Assembly (NCBI RefSeq): GCF_965638725.1
Contig: NC_134949.1
Span: 76,290,017-76,354,016, forward strand
Direction of reading: 5' to 3'
Source of the DNA: Aptenodytes patagonicus
Taxonomy: Eukaryota; Chordata; Aves; Sphenisciformes; Spheniscidae
Length of the DNA: 64,000 bases
A program made the translations under genes and the position numbers. The notes under the pieces were generated by a model, which searched no databases, was not told the origin of the DNA, and saw only the letters and a list, made by a program, of their open reading frames with translations. Positions 44,601 through 59,600 of this stretch are shown piece after piece; positions within the stretch are counted from its first letter, which is position 1, and the number at the start of each line of letters is the position of its first letter.

Positions 44601-47600
44601 GTTTCTCAAGGGTATAGCTTCAATGAGTTATCTCATTAAATATGAAAATGTAACTTTAAATTTTAGTTTATTGGCACCATGGTTCCTTGCTACGAGTTTT
44701 GATGTTACAAATATGGCAGCAAAAGACAGCAGGTGTAAACCTCTGCCTGCCCGCCCGCCCTCCCTCCTCCCCTCAGACGTTCAGGAAAGTAGCTAGTCAA
44801 GGGGTTTTTTGCCAGAACAACTAATCTGAATTTGTTGTCTCTAATGGAACCCAGGCTTACTCATAGTGTCAGCCTTCTGCTATCCTATGCTAAATGTAAA
44901 TTTTTGCACGCATGCCTTTACCTGGGTTTGGGGTGTAAGCAGCTTCCCAGGGCTTTGCATCCCTGAGAGCTAATGTGGAGCAGTCATACTGCACTTCTGC
45001 TTGACTTATCTTCCACTTAACTTTGTTAATGTAGACCTCCCACATGCTCTCCCTTCACTCTGAAGAGAGCTGATAAAAATACTGATGGCTTGGTTTCTTA
45101 AAGCTGCCTCTCTGTAACAAAATTGTTTGTGGTGGTAGCAACAAGAAAAAAAAATTAAGGTGAGTTAGAGAAGAAACAGGCAAAGTGTTTCTGCAGTGGA
45201 AAAGAAGGGGTTCCTTGAAAGCCATCATCTTTAGCACTGGTTCTGATGGCATCTGCTTGCTGTCAAGTGAAATACCCTCTGAAACACTGGGAAACTAATC
45301 CAATGAAGCTGTGTATCTGCAGTAATAGCTCCAGGATATCTTTTCTAGAATGATTGACTCTATATCCAATTACTATTTCTCCCAAACCATGAGACATTGC
45401 ATTCTTTTGATCAAATTGCAAAAGTTTGCCGCACTAAGCTCTTGCTCTTTGAGAGTTCTCTGGATATTCCACAAGCTTCCACTATGGTACCCAGCTGGCT
45501 GAGGCTGGCACAGCCATTGCACTGTTCAGCTGGGGAGAAACCAGGGAAAACCTCCATCCCCTTTCTAATTCTGGAGCTGCTATAGAAAAGCCTTGTCTTG
45601 CTTACTGGGTTGAATTGTGCTTAGCAAGAACAAAGTCCCTGGTGCTGGGTCCAGGGGAGCTGCAATATGTAACAGCTGAATGTGGTTCTTGATGCATGTG
45701 TCGACAACTAGCATGTGTCATCTCCTGGGCATGCCTGCTCTAAAACGTCAGTAACAGATTATGGTTTCTGCTCTCTCACCCCATAGGCAACGTGAGATAG
45801 AAACTGTCAAACAGTTACAAGAAGAAATCGCTGGCCAGGCTGAAACCCTTGGTTTAGAGCTGCAAAAAGCTACAAAGCAGCTTGAGGATGCCAGCAAACA
45901 GGTAAGGGACAGTCTAGTTCCTTCTATGCAGGAAACAAGCAAGCAGATGCAAAAGGCTACGTACAATGCATCGCAGCTCTTGGGAAAGGAAATCGCGTGT
46001 TCAGAATGGAGTGCCTCATTGCAAAAGTGGAACCATCAGAGGAAGTAAAATTTGAGGGGGTGGTGACAACAGTTTGCTGATGAAAGAGGCAGCATTGCAT
46101 ATTTGTGGTGGCTTAAAAAAAAAAAAAGAAAAGAGAAAAAAACCCACCAAAAATAGCTTCCATACACAGTCCACCCCAACATAAAAATGCAGAAGTTCAG
46201 AGGGAGCTTTATCGCTTCCTGAGAAAGAACAGATGCAGTTTGGTTTCATTTACATGAACTGTAGAGGCTCCTTGTGTTAGCCAGGCTGCTTTATGGTTTT
46301 TTTTCATTCCCTTTTTTTCTTAAATATTGTTTTGTGCTTAGGCGGAGGATCAAGTTGAAGCCTTTCACTCTACTTGTGAGGAAGCTGCATCCTTGAAATG
46401 CAAGTTAGAGGAAGCCATTTCTGAGCAGCAAAAACTCAAGGATGTGAATGCAGCTTTAACAAGCACTTGCCAGTTGCTCCAAGAAAAGGTGGAAGACCAG
46501 AAAAGTGAGTAACTACTGGCAGTGTGCCAGCATTCACTCTTGCACGGGCAAATCCTTTATGGTTTAGTTACGGCAAAGGGGAGTAGGACTGATCTGCAGG
46601 TCATCCGGTAAAATGCTCTGTGGAAGTTTGGGGTTTTGGGGGGTTTCTTGGTTTTCTGTCTGTCTATTTTTCCTTCTCCTTTAAGAGATCTGCAGCCATG
46701 GCATCTGGGCTGAGAATCAGGTGGGATCCCAATGAGTGAGTGTTGGGCTGGACCAAAGCTGCAGAACCTGCTAACAAAATCTCCAGTCCTAGGAGGAAGG
46801 GTTAGTAGGGTTAGCCACTTCATGGGTGACACTGGCACTGAAGGTGCTGTTCCCACACCTGAATAGCCCACTTTATTCCTAACAAAGTCATCCCTCTTTC
46901 TTAAGCTTCCTGCGCCAAATAGACCGGATTTTTATGTTCTGCATTCTGCTTGCTGCTTGTATTTGCTTTGTGTTTTTGAATAACTGCATGGTATTAGGCT
47001 GTTCTCTTTAGTAGAAAGCAGTCGTGTCGTTGCATCGTACACATGCAACTTTTTGCTACAGAACCATGGAAACTTCATACTACCTCTTGCTCACTTGCTA
47101 ACGCCAACACCTCCAAAGCTTGGGCAATTAAAGAATGCAGTGGTTTGATTCCAGCACACGTGGCTTTTTCTTTCCAAATTCTGGAGTGCGTATCACTTCC
47201 TTATAGGAAAAAAAATTGACTGAAGCCCACTGAATGTTTGGCCTCAGGCATGCATTTTCCAGGGCAATGTGACTGATGCTCAACATATATGTGCATTGTA
47301 AACAACTTTATGTGAAACTACGATTTGTCTTGTAGGAAAAATTACATGGGACCCTTAGCCTTGGCTCTAAGGCACAACTGTTATGCACTGATGTGGCAGA
47401 AACAGCTTCAAGGCTGTGCTTGCTGACTTCTGACCAGTATTTTGGCATTGTTCACATGTGTGTGCACTCATGTTGCTTTCATGCTTACTGCTTCCTTCAA
47501 ACTGTGGCGTTGGTTTTTTAGCAAGAGGCATAACAATGGAAATAGTGTGTCATTTTCCAGCTCTGAAGAGAGAAAGCTCTTCTGCAAAGTGAGCTAGAGT

Positions 47601-50600
47601 AAATGAAAAGAGAGAGAACCCTAGACGTGGAAGAGACTGATGCCACTGTGACTCAAAAAAGAAAAAAAAAAAAAATTAAACCCAAAGAGACCCCCCCCAA
47701 AAAACCATCATCACCCTGAAAATGGCTGAGACTTTGGCTTTAAATGACTCCAGGTAGTTTGCAGAAATCTTTCTGTAGATAAATAGAAATAAACTGGTAG
47801 ATGTGTAGAGAAGTTGCAAAGTGTTATGAAGAACAGGGCTGACAAACAAGGATGGGAGTGGGGGAGGACAATGCTTTATATTGGTTCCTGCAGAAAGCCA
47901 GACAGGTCTAGCGCCCCTTCTGACTGAAGGGCTGGGCTGTGGTCTCTTCCCCATGCACCTACCTACTCCATTCCCCTACTTCATCCCACCTGCGTGGTAA
48001 GAGATGAGAAGTTAGGGAACCTGTTGGCCAGGGAAGCTACTACTCAACCTAAGTCAGCCTGGCACAGCTCCTTTTATGTTTCAGATGTCTAATCGTGCCT
48101 TGCCACTAATAGCTACAGCCCTCATCCAGTGAAAAAGCTGAACAAGCTACTGAGAGCTGCCTTCAATTTTTGCTTGGGCACTGAAGCGACAGTGCTAATG
48201 AAATCTCCTTTCACCACCAACCCCACCCATTATTAGCTGTGGTATAAAAGCTATGATAGACTTATATCAAGGTAGAAGTCATCAGAGGCAGGCCCTGGCA
48301 TTACCAAGAAAGAATGTTTCTAAGTATAACATAAAGCCCATCGACTTTAAAACTTCTGTGCAGGATATCAGATTGGAAGGACAGAAGGTTCTCTTCCAGT
48401 AAGTCGTAATGGAGTCATCCATTTCCACAGGAAACTGTGGCACCTTAATGCTGATGATGTGGGGAAGCATTGCCCCCCCTTCATAGCATGGGGCAAGGTA
48501 ACCACAGGGAAGAAAAAAAAGTGCCCAGTGTTTTCTGTAGGGTGGAACTCTCAAAACAAAATGCACTTTTAAAGTTTTCTTTCCTATGAAAAACTGTTGT
48601 AGGTATAACTAGACTAAAGGAAAGTACAATGGGTTTGTGATCATAGAATCATTAAGGTTGGAAAACCTTAATGATCATCGAGTCCAACCGTCAACCCAAC
48701 ACCACCATGCCCACTAAACCATGTCCCTAAGCGCCTCAGCTACACGTCTTTTAAATACCTCCAGGGATGGGGACTCAACCACTTCCCTGGGCAGCCTGTT
48801 CCAATGTTTCACCACTCTTTCAGTAAAGACATCTTTCCTCACGTCCAATCTAAATCTCTCCTGGCACAACTTGAGGCCATTTCCTCTCGTCCTATCGCTT
48901 GTTACTTGGGAAAAGAGACTGACACCCACCTCGCTACAACCTCCTTTCAGGTAGTTGTAGAGCGCGATAAGGTCTCCCCTGAGCCTCCTCTTCTCCACGC
49001 TAAACAGTCCCAGTTCCCTCAGCCGCTCCTCATAAGACTCGTGCTCCAGACCCTTCACCAGCTTCGTTGCCCTTCTCTGGACACGCTCCAGCACCTCAAC
49101 GTCCTTCTTGTAGTGAGGGGCCCAAAACTGAACACAGTATTCGAGGTGCGGCCTCACCAGCACCGAGTAGAGGGGCACGATCACTTCCCTGCTCCTGCTG
49201 GCCACACTATTTCTGATACAGTGCCCTTCAGGACTGTCTCCCTGTGATAGGCAGGTTTAAAGACACTATAACATCTGACTACTTGTTATCAAATTATAAG
49301 GAACCCTGTAAGACTTGTAAATGTGTCTTCATAGCAACTGCTAATGCACTGAGATGGGAACTGCTTCAAAGGCGACTCTGTGAATTGCTGTGTCAGGTAT
49401 GACACTTGTTTGGTGGGAGAAGAAAAGGTAGGCTTGCACAGGAGGTGCTCTGGTGGAAGGACATCTACAGCTCAGATGAACTGCAAGTAATTTGGCAGCA
49501 TCTGGTTTCTTTCTTTCTAACGTACGTAACTGTGGAGGCAGTAAACTGTATGTACTGATCTGCACGTTATTATTTTCCTTCTTCAGCCTTTGGGAAAAAA
49601 TGGGCCAGAACTTACAGGTGTGGTGTTGGTCTTGGCTGTAAACCATTGTCGGTGATCATATCAAATGGGGCTGAGGGAAGCTTTCCCTGATGCATTGGTG
49701 TGATCAGCCCTCTCTTCTGCAGACAGTCTTGAAAATAAATGTTTAAAATCTTGTTATAAAATATTTTTCGGTATCCAGACATTAGAATAGGCAGTGAAAC
49801 AGTTATTACCTTTGTGCCCCTCTGTGGAAATATGTTGGAAATTACATAACTCTGGAGTGCTTTGCTTTGAATAAAAATACTTCCCTCAAGTTTGGAAGGG
49901 GGTGGAGGGGGCGATATTGTGGGAAGGCTTTTTTTTTTCCCAACTGGCTCTAGTAAAGAACGCTATAGCTCAGGGTCTGAACGGTCTGGTTTTAACATAG
50001 AATAACAAGAAACAGAAGATCCTAAAATGTATCCTAGGCTGTAACAGGGGCATCAGAGGAGCAGAATCAAAACTGTGGACCAGCTGCATGAGAATAAAAC
50101 TTGTATTTGTGCATAAAGGTCTGCAGAATTAAAGGTTGAAAGTAGCAAGGGGAAACAACTGCATAGTCTTCCTGATAGCTGAAAATAGTTCAATTAGAAA
50201 GATAAAATTCCATTTTGTTCATAATCAGTAGTAGTGTTCCTTCTCTTTTTTACCTTTTTTTTTTCTTTCTTCTACGTCTGCCTGCCTTAAACTATTTCTC
50301 TATTGCAACAGTGCTGTGCAGAGTTAGAATCTGACTACAGTCTGCTGCCCACAACAGCTGAGACGGTAAAAGGGAAGGTGAGTGTGCTTGCTGTGACCAT
50401 TGCTGAGCCTGTTAAAATGTGACACTAGTTTTGTTTGTTCTTATTTTTTTTTTTCATGACCTGAAGGAAATAAACAACTTTTCCTTGTGATAAACTTTGG
50501 CAAGTTAAACATTCAATAAAAATAATTTGAGATACATATTTACGTATCTATGCATGCACATGTATACATATACAAAAGTATATTCAAAACCTTATTGCAA

Positions 50601-53600
50601 AACCAGTTTCCTATTGCTTCTGAACAGTCACTGTGACAAAATACAGGTGTTTGATAAATTGCATTTTGAGAAGGATCAGAGGCTGAAGATGGGGCTACAT
50701 CTTCCAATTTATTTTTCATCACTTTAGAAACATTAGGTCAAAAGCAGCTGTGTACGTGTTGCTTCAGAAGTTTCCTCTAGCCATCTTCAGATTGACCCCT
50801 CTTCAGCTGTAACCAGCAAGCAACTGGTGTGCATGCAGGGGATGGTGGGGGCAGTGCTTTGTCTCCATGCAGCCGAGCTGGAGCTGCCCTCCTGCTCCTG
50901 CTGAGGGAAATCTGACCTGTTTAGCAGGTGCTGGACACTGGGTGAACGTTCCCCTTCTCAGTCTGTCCAGTTAGCTTGGCTTGGCTGAAAGGGGATTTTT
51001 TTTTTTTTTCAATTTATTTTTTGTTTGTTTTGTCTTTCATGTGTTTTGTTGTTTTGGTGGTGGTTTTTTTTTTTAGTTCTCCTGTCCTGCTTATCTTGCC
51101 CGGTTTTGTAGTATCTAGTTCCAGACCTAGCTTGAACCAACACGTCTGTTGCAAATGTAAAGTTGAATTACTCTACCTCTTCCTGTATCTGTTCCGCCCA
51201 TTAAGGATATGAGCTTTTCTAGACTAAAAAGCAACAGATGATGTATTTGTATAATTGTTAGTATTACATTATGCAGATGCAACTGCGTGTGTGTGGGGAG
51301 TTGGTGGCATTAATGTATTCAGTGTGATTGAACAACAGCAGCACTTTCTATTTTTCAATTAGTATCTCCGTTGCTCTAAACGACTGTGGAGTGAAGGATC
51401 CACCTTGTGCACTGAACTTCCTAGGACACTGCCTTCAGATATTTCATACTGGCGTAGTACACCTCTGCTAGGTAAGACCTGGTGATGGCCATTTTTCTGT
51501 GTCTCTCCTGAAATATAGGAAGAGTTGATAGAACAGCATCAATGGTGCTAAATGTGCTGGTAAAGTGTGGAAAATCTATTGTTGGCTTTAGCATGTAATC
51601 CATGAGGCTGAACCATGGTTATAATGCTTGCGATGAAAGGCTGGAAAAGGTGGCTGTCTGTCAGCCTAGCAGGAGTCCCCGAAAGCTTAAGGAACCATTG
51701 GTATAAATCATACATCCAAGTATATTCCTGGCAAGATACTTGCCAGTCTGGATCAAGAGGGCTTGAGTTATGTTCTTCCCATTCACTCTGACTGGCACAC
51801 ACTGAGATAGCAAGCCATGTCCTGCTGCTTTGCTACTGAGCTGAGGTCAGTCCCGGTTTAAAAACATGAACGGGTAACATAGCTACTGAGGATCAAATAA
51901 TTGTATTTGTTGATTTCTCCTGCATTAATAAGGTGTTCATACTTTTCTGCAACTCTCAAGCCTTATGAGTATTAAAAGCAACCACGGACAGATACGCATC
52001 GGAGGGCCGCAGAACTGTAGAGCGCATTTGGGCTTTTATAGACAAAGCATTTCTTCCAGCAGTAAGCTGGTACAACACAGAGTCTCTTCTCACACACACT
52101 ATAAAATGCTCAAATGTAATTCTACGCCATACTGGGGGAAATGGAAGAAGATCTTGCTTGACTGCACATGTTCCTTATAAGAGCGCTCTGCTGCTCTGAA
52201 AGGGCTGTTTCAGTGGGTCAGCTCGGAGTGTTCTTGCAGCTTGCTGTAATATCACTATCCAGCCACAAATAAGGCAGGTATTCTCGGCTTGCACTGATCA
52301 AGTATTGATACAACAAAGAAGATCTATTTCCCAGCATTCTCTGCCACACAAAACAATTCACTACAAACAAAGCTGTCCTACGTGGAAGTTTCTATAACCT
52401 GACTGATGGAAAATCCCCATCCCCAGGTGCTGCACACTCTCCATCTACAAAATATGTTAAGGCCGCAAACTAACCCTTTCATACACGATGGAAGCTGCCT
52501 TATTATACATCCGTATTTGGTTGGTCTGCTTCTTGATTATTTTAGTTAGTCAAAAATTGACATGTGACTAAATCCAACTTTGCCAATGACCGCCACTCTT
52601 CACACTTGTCTCTCTTAACAGATGCTCTGACCTTGGAAACCTCATGCCCAAATAACTTTCCTGTGCACGGCTGGGATTGGCCTTGTAGACAGAGCTCTGG
52701 CAGCTGCACGTTTGAAAGCTGCGATCTGGGACACGTGTCTGCTTCAGATGTGACGTCAGTGGGGTGCAAGTAAGATGGCAGAATAACCTCTTTGCGGTGA
52801 AGGGCAGAAGAGTCCACGGGACCTAGCAGGTTCCAAGGGAAAGCTGTATCCCCAGCACGTGCTGAGTTCAACAGCAGAGCATCTCTTACAGGAAACACTG
52901 GAGACTCGGTGGTCAGCTAATGGTGTTATGGGGTAACACTTCTATTCACAAACATAGTATTAAAACTTTTTACTGAAACTGTTGGTATGACCACCAGCCA
53001 AATACAGTGACGGTGTTTCCCTTTCATGCTGGAGAACTGAGGCATGATGTAGGCATTCTTGTGTCTATTTCCAGTATTTAACTCACAACTGACACTCCCA
53101 TTTAGTGGCCAAAATCCTATTGGCTTTGAGGAGTCACATTTTTCTTGCAGAGTGTAGAGCAGGAGTTCTGAGGTCTTTGCTTATCAAGCTGCCTCCTTAG
53201 TTCAATCTCTATTTTAAAGAACTGCTTAAGATTATGAAAGCTAGCTAACCGTTGTCAGTGAATATTTTAAAAGATAAGGGTGTTCCTGAAGATGCAGAGG
53301 CAGGCAGTCTGCAGCAAAAGACTCAGCAGCTCTTGAAGCTTTTGCCACTGGTTTTCTGCAGAGCTGTGCAGTGTGGAGGAGGTTGGGAGAAGGACTGGTG
53401 GTGGTTGTTGCTGTTCGGGGGAGGAGGGATTGATGGTAGTGATGAATTTGTCTTTCTCCGAGAGACCAGCTGTCTGACTATACAGATAGCGGTGACTTCA
53501 GTTGTTATGTGGTTAAGGAAAATGGGCAATATATCTCACTGTTGTTTGGGCAATATGCAAATAAAATGTGTATTGCCAGGTGGAAAATATGCTCTGCTGG

Positions 53601-56600
53601 TAACTATACTGATGCAGACCTTCCTGTTTCCATTACAATGATGGACTCTTCACTTACGGAGGTGAGTGCTGTCTCTGATGCCCGAGATCTGGTTTTGAAT
53701 GGGTTCAAGCATTTACTGCCTTACTCGGATCCAGATTGAGCAGCCATAAATCAGCACTGCTCCAAGGTGAATGAAGCTGGCATCAGTCAGCAGGGTGCTG
53801 TGACATCTTGTTCTGTGTGGGGTAGTCCCTTCTATTTGGGCACGTTTCTGGAATACTGTAGTTATAGACCTAAATGTCTTGATGTTCAAGTGCATCTGGG
53901 TCATGCTTTTAGCTGTATTTTAAACACGGTTTCAAGGCTTGAAAGAGTGCTGTTTCTGCAGGAATACTCAATTCTGCCAGGGAAGTCTGAGTGATTTCAT
54001 TCTCTTTATCCACCTGCAAGAAGCCACAGGATGTTTTAGTTGTGAATGCTGTCTTTCTCTGCACTTTCTCCCGCGGCTACCACGTAACAGCTGAAAAATG
54101 ACTTCTTTGCTGTATGAAAACTTTCCTTCAGCTGATGTGCTCAGATATGCTTTCACTGCTGTATTGAATCCTGCATCTACAGTTTTGAGCTGTCAGTCGG
54201 CTTTCTCGTGGCAACAGCAAGATGAGCTGCAGCTCAGCACACCTAGTTGTGCTCTGTGCTCAGTGCCACAATACTCACTATTGAAATCTAGACCTCAGCC
54301 CTGCCACACGGGGTTTCTAATTAGCTTTACAGACTCCAGTATTGGCATTGGTGGTGGTGATGATGGAATAATATCGGTCAGTGGTTTCTGTGAACCTGGA
54401 AATAACCTTTGCAAGACTAATGAGCAGGCAACCTCAGACCTACACTAGCTGGTGTGTGGTACCTTCAAGTGCAGCAGTTGTCCGGTTGTAGTGGCAGATC
54501 AAAGCAGAAAGTGCAGTGAGGGTAAAAAGTAAGAGTGATGGAGACTGCCTGTGGTTTCGGCACACTGCTCGGTTGGGGTAGAGCAGGTGTGGAACTCCTA
54601 GCTTGGGCTGCTACTACTTAAGCTACCTTAAAGAGGATAATCTTAAGGGCTCTTGCTTTACCCAGTCCTTCTGGAAAGTCACAGCCTTGCAAAGTTGTCC
54701 TTCATTGCTTTCAAACTTTCTGTAATTCCAGCTGGGCTCAGAAATGTCATTTTCCATTTTTGCCTTTTTTTATATAAACTTTCCATGTGAATATTCTAGA
54801 GGGGGAAAATTAAAATATTAAAGCTTGCCCCTGTGAAAAGGCAAACAGGCTGTGTCCAGTATCTATTCTAAAAACTATGACGTGCAGCAATATTTGAATA
54901 ACCTTGTTTAATAGGAAAAGTCTCCCTAGTGGTGTGGGGTTTTTTTTTTTAATACACTGTGGTTGCAGATGCGTTTGAGCAAATCGAGCCCTTCAGCATG
55001 TAAGTAACTCAAATTATTTTGTCAAAGCGTTGTCACCATAGGAGTTTAGGGGCTATTTAATAAAGGAGCTCTTGTGAGAGCCAGATGAAGCTTAGGCTTT
55101 TTATACTTGTTTTGTATGTTTTTCTACAAATATATTTTTATATTTTATGAATATAAAAGTTGTATCACAGTCTAAAAGCCAGATGATAGGCCTTTCAAAT
55201 GTTAATGCTTGTTTGGGAGGAGTTACGCACGACTGTGGCCAGAACTTGTCTGCTGTGATAGATTGGATTACTATGGATTATCCTTGGATTATTATGCTAA
55301 TCGAAGGGATGGAAGGGGAAAAAGTAATTAGGATCGTACTGCAGGATCTTCTTTGACACAATCCTTTTATTAGGAAGAAGAACCATTCTCTAATGCCCTG
55401 TGGAAACAGATTTTTATTAGGAAATCTAGAATGTGGGGTTTTGTTGTTGTTGCTTTCTCTTGAAGTGTACCCTACGCAATCCATGGCAGCTCACAATCCT
55501 AATAGCCAGCATGGGGTTTTAAAAACTGAATTGAGGATTTTCCTTCATTGCAAGCAGAAACCACTGACTGTGTGATTACCTGGGGAGGGAGAGGGCATGC
55601 AGAATAATGTATTGCTTTAGTCAGTTCCAGGTGATGCAAGGTTTTTTGTTTGGTTGGAGGGGGTGTGTGTGGGGGGGGGTGTTTGTTTTAAAAGCGCTTT
55701 AGATTTCTTTTGTTTTCATTCCAACATGCTATTTATTCTCACCTTCTCCTTCTCCAATACTCCTGTAGACCTAATGGCTTGAACAAGGCAAATACAATGC
55801 TGTACTTCCTTAAGCTTAATAGAGAATTCAAATAAGAATAAAAATAGCCTGGATTTGCATTAGAGGAAACATCCAGCTGGCTGGGGCAAGGCTCTGTGAG
55901 TGCAGTCAAGCTCTGATGGGTGGAGGAGTGGAGAGGAGAAAGAAGGCACTTGCTGATGCTGGGAGCAGCCAGCTGCTCTCAGGAGTGACCGGGGGGCCTT
56001 GGTCACCTCCTTTTCAACTTTGCTGAGTTTCCTGGGTCCTTTGAGGATGTTTGAGGGGGAAGGGAAGACACCAGAACATAGATGATCGCTTGCTGATATG
56101 GTTTTTCTGTTGTGTCCCCCCTGACTTCAGTAGTGTTCTTGGACACTTGATACGTAGGGAGCTACCCAAAGGTGGCTAGTCTCATACCTTCTCTGCTTAG
56201 AGATAGGTTGGGGGTGTGTGTGTGTATTCAGCGCTCCTCTTCAGCAGTGGGTGGAGTTCATCACAAGTCATTGCTGACTTAACCCTTTAAACCTCTGTTT
56301 CACCCTGTATTTTCACCCATAAAGAGAGACCAGTCTATCAATTGAATAAGCAAGCTGGAGTTATCCAGGGTGAAATGAGGAAGAGGGATATTTCCCGTTC
56401 AGTATATCTCCCTTGTCATATTAAAAGACTTAAGAGGATGTTGGTTTCTCTCTGTGATAAGACTCGGGTCCGGAACCGCTCTGTAGCGACTAAAGGAACA
56501 TGAGCAAAACTACGTACCAGCCTTTAACTGCTGAATTCCTCTCTGCTCTTTGCATACAAAGGAGGAGGCCTGAAGCCTTCTGAACTGGCTAGGTGTAATT

Positions 56601-59600
56601 GTTAATTATAATATCGAAAACTAGCGTCATTCAAAGACACATGCTAAAATGTACAACGCAACATGCAAGTTTTCTGTGTTCCGAATCATCTGCTCGGTCG
56701 AGCTGTTAATAGTAACGCTTTTTTTACCTAAACAAGTCTGTCATCTATAGCTGAGTGAAGCTCTGTGCACCTCACTTGTGGGGTCTGAGGTCAAGACCTT
56801 GAAAATGGATATATCTTGATGCACAGCATTAAGATGGAACAGTGGTGTGGTAACACGTGGGTCGGTCATTTGAAAATGTGCGTTAGAAGCAAAACATGAA
56901 GTCAGGAACCAAAATACATCCCTAAGTATGATATTCCTGAGATGAGATTTCTGCAGAAACATAGTTATTACTCCTAATGATGATAAGATGCTAAGTTATG
57001 TACTATATGTATGGGTGGCTTTAGACTAGCAGATGAATCTGCGTGCACTTACCATCTAGTTCTTCACTGCTGAAATAACTCGGGCACAGCTGGGGGAATT
57101 ATTAAAACTTTGATATACAAGTTTTCTACTCGCATGGCAACCCTTTCCCTGATACTAATCCTTCTCTCTTTCCATTCAGATTGACTGTGCAGAGCCAACA
57201 CTACCAGCCAGTCTGATCCCATCCAGGTCAGGGTTTGTGCAAGCTTTTAAAAGCCTTTATCAAGATTGTATAATATGGATGAGTATCTGAAAGAATTTTA
57301 TTTTGGCAGTGATCGCTTAACTTCACCCCAAGAAGTTCTCGCATCCTCTTTGGAAAGCACTGCACCAGTAACGGGTAAGCCCTTAATTTGGGGCACAGAT
57401 GTGTGAACTTTTTGCACTGAAAGTCTTGAAAACAGTTATGCTCAAGTCTGCGCACTTACTGAACAGTAAGAGCTCTGTCTTCTGTTGCCTGAATTTACAG
57501 GCTGCCTTGTTATGGAGGACAAATCACCCAAGTGCTCATGTGAAAAAGAGGAAGATGTGCCAACTTCCGTAGCAACGGACAAAAACAACGATAAGGATCC
57601 GTCTGGTCCTGTATCAGGTACAGTAACTGCTGCAGCGCGCTGGCATTCATGCAGCAAGGAAACAGCTTGCTTCCAGCACATCTTTGAAGTGAGGAAGCTG
57701 AGTAAGAAAAATAACTTAATGACAACTTGTGATTTTTCTGTTGTTCAACATACTTTTGCCTGTGAGTGCTCTCAACCCTCCCTGAAACTCTGAGTAGGAA
57801 TAAGGCTTCACCTACTTGCAGGAGGCCGGTAGCCTACAGCACTGCAGGAGGTAAACATGAAATAATTTAGTGAAATCTTGATGCTTGCTCAGCTGGCAAA
57901 ACATTGTGTGGGTGCTAAACCCCAGGCAATTTTGGGAGGAGAGAGAGAGAATGTTTTCACGGCTTTAAAAAGTTTAGTGACACAGTTAGACTAAATAACG
58001 CTTTCCTCTCTTTCAAAACTGATGCTCATTGTACAAGCTGGGATGGGTCAAGAAGAGCAACGAGGATAGAGGCCTTTGTGTATGGTTCTGTCTCTTGCTA
58101 TAGCCATAAACACCCAGGAGAATTATTCTTACCAGATCTGCTGGTGCTTCCTCCATGTTAAAAACTAAAAGCAAAACAAAACTGGAGTATGCGTACACAG
58201 TGTGTTTAAGCTATTTTTAAAAAAAGCTGATTTGAATAAGCAGCACAGAATACGTGCGCATGCTTGCTTGTAACCATTTTTTAACCTTTACCTAAATATA
58301 AGACTTCTTGTCATCATTTCTTGTTTGGTTTTCTTTCTTTAGAACTATCTTCCTGAAATCTAATTCAGTCCCCTCACTTAAACGTATCTTCTTTCTACTA
58401 ATTTGCCTCCACTGTTAATTTTCATATGTGGTCTAGGTGCCTTTGGCAGGGAGGAAACAGATACACAAAACAGATCAGAAAGAGTCCAAGTAGCTTTAAA
58501 GTCTGAGAATCCTGCTGCCTGTTGTACATCTCTGAATAGAAAGTGTTTCTAGTATTAGAACGGAGACACTGATGAATCTCCACTTGTGGTTTTTGCGAGT
58601 ACCACACAATGTCTTCTAAAGGTGCTTGGCAGCCAGGTCGGATCCCTGCAAAAATCAGCAGGGACAAAAGGCAGTGCTAAGTAGAGGTGGTTGTTCATGT
58701 GAAGGATGAAAAGAGAAAGCACTTCAAACCTGAAGGTATGTGGGTTTGGTTTTTTTTTTCCTGTGCCATTTCTTTGGCTTGCATCTGCGTGGGTGACTGT
58801 GTATGACTACATAAACAGAAAAGAAAAAAAAACCTTCTACATGTTCTAAAAGGTATAAATAGCTACCAGAGTTACTGCTACACAAGAAACTAGTGTGACT
58901 TTCAGACTTTCTTCAGTTTCTTAAATATTTTCCTTTTTAAATCCTTTTTAATAGCTGTCTTCCTGGAGGTTATTTTTGCCTGCTTTAAAGCTTTTCTAAA
59001 TTGCGGCACTTGAAAGTTTGTGTTGCATTTGAACTGGCATAATCAGTTCCTGAGCTTATCAGTTCATCACCACTCATCTTCTGGGAAAGAGTTATTTTGT
59101 TGGCTCTATCAGCACCCTGCTAGTCCAGTTTTTAGGTACAAAGGACAGTCTACGTGTCAGACTATGTCTGAAGCTTATGGACACCTGAAATACCACAACC
59201 GTATGCAACTCATGACCTGGTTGTGCTCAAGCTCCTCTGTTACGGCAGCTGAAGCAACATCTATTTCTTGACTTCATCTGATATCCCATAACATGAAAGA
59301 AGAGAATTGCAAATACTCATCGCTTCTCCTGTTAGTTTGTGCATGGGATTCTTTTTACATACTCCTGTGCTCATAGAATTCCAAATAAAAATTAATTCTA
59401 AACTGTCTCTTTAAACAGCAAACAAACAAAAAAACCCCATGCTGGTAGAAAAATAATGAAATTCATTTATCCAATAAGTCTTGCAACTACAACCAGGAGT
59501 CATATTCTCACATGTAGACATGTAACACTTCTTACTGGGATTTTTTCCAAGCCAAACATAATTATCATCACACTTCTTCCTTTATGTCTTTATAGTGTTC

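Noticed and set aside
48804-49247. 147-codon plus-strand open frame
   Set aside because: It is the reverse-strand shadow of the CR1 reverse-transcriptase frame.
52542-52898. 118-codon minus-strand frame
   Set aside because: No recognised motifs, no splice support, and it lies in an IRAG2 intron on the wrong strand.
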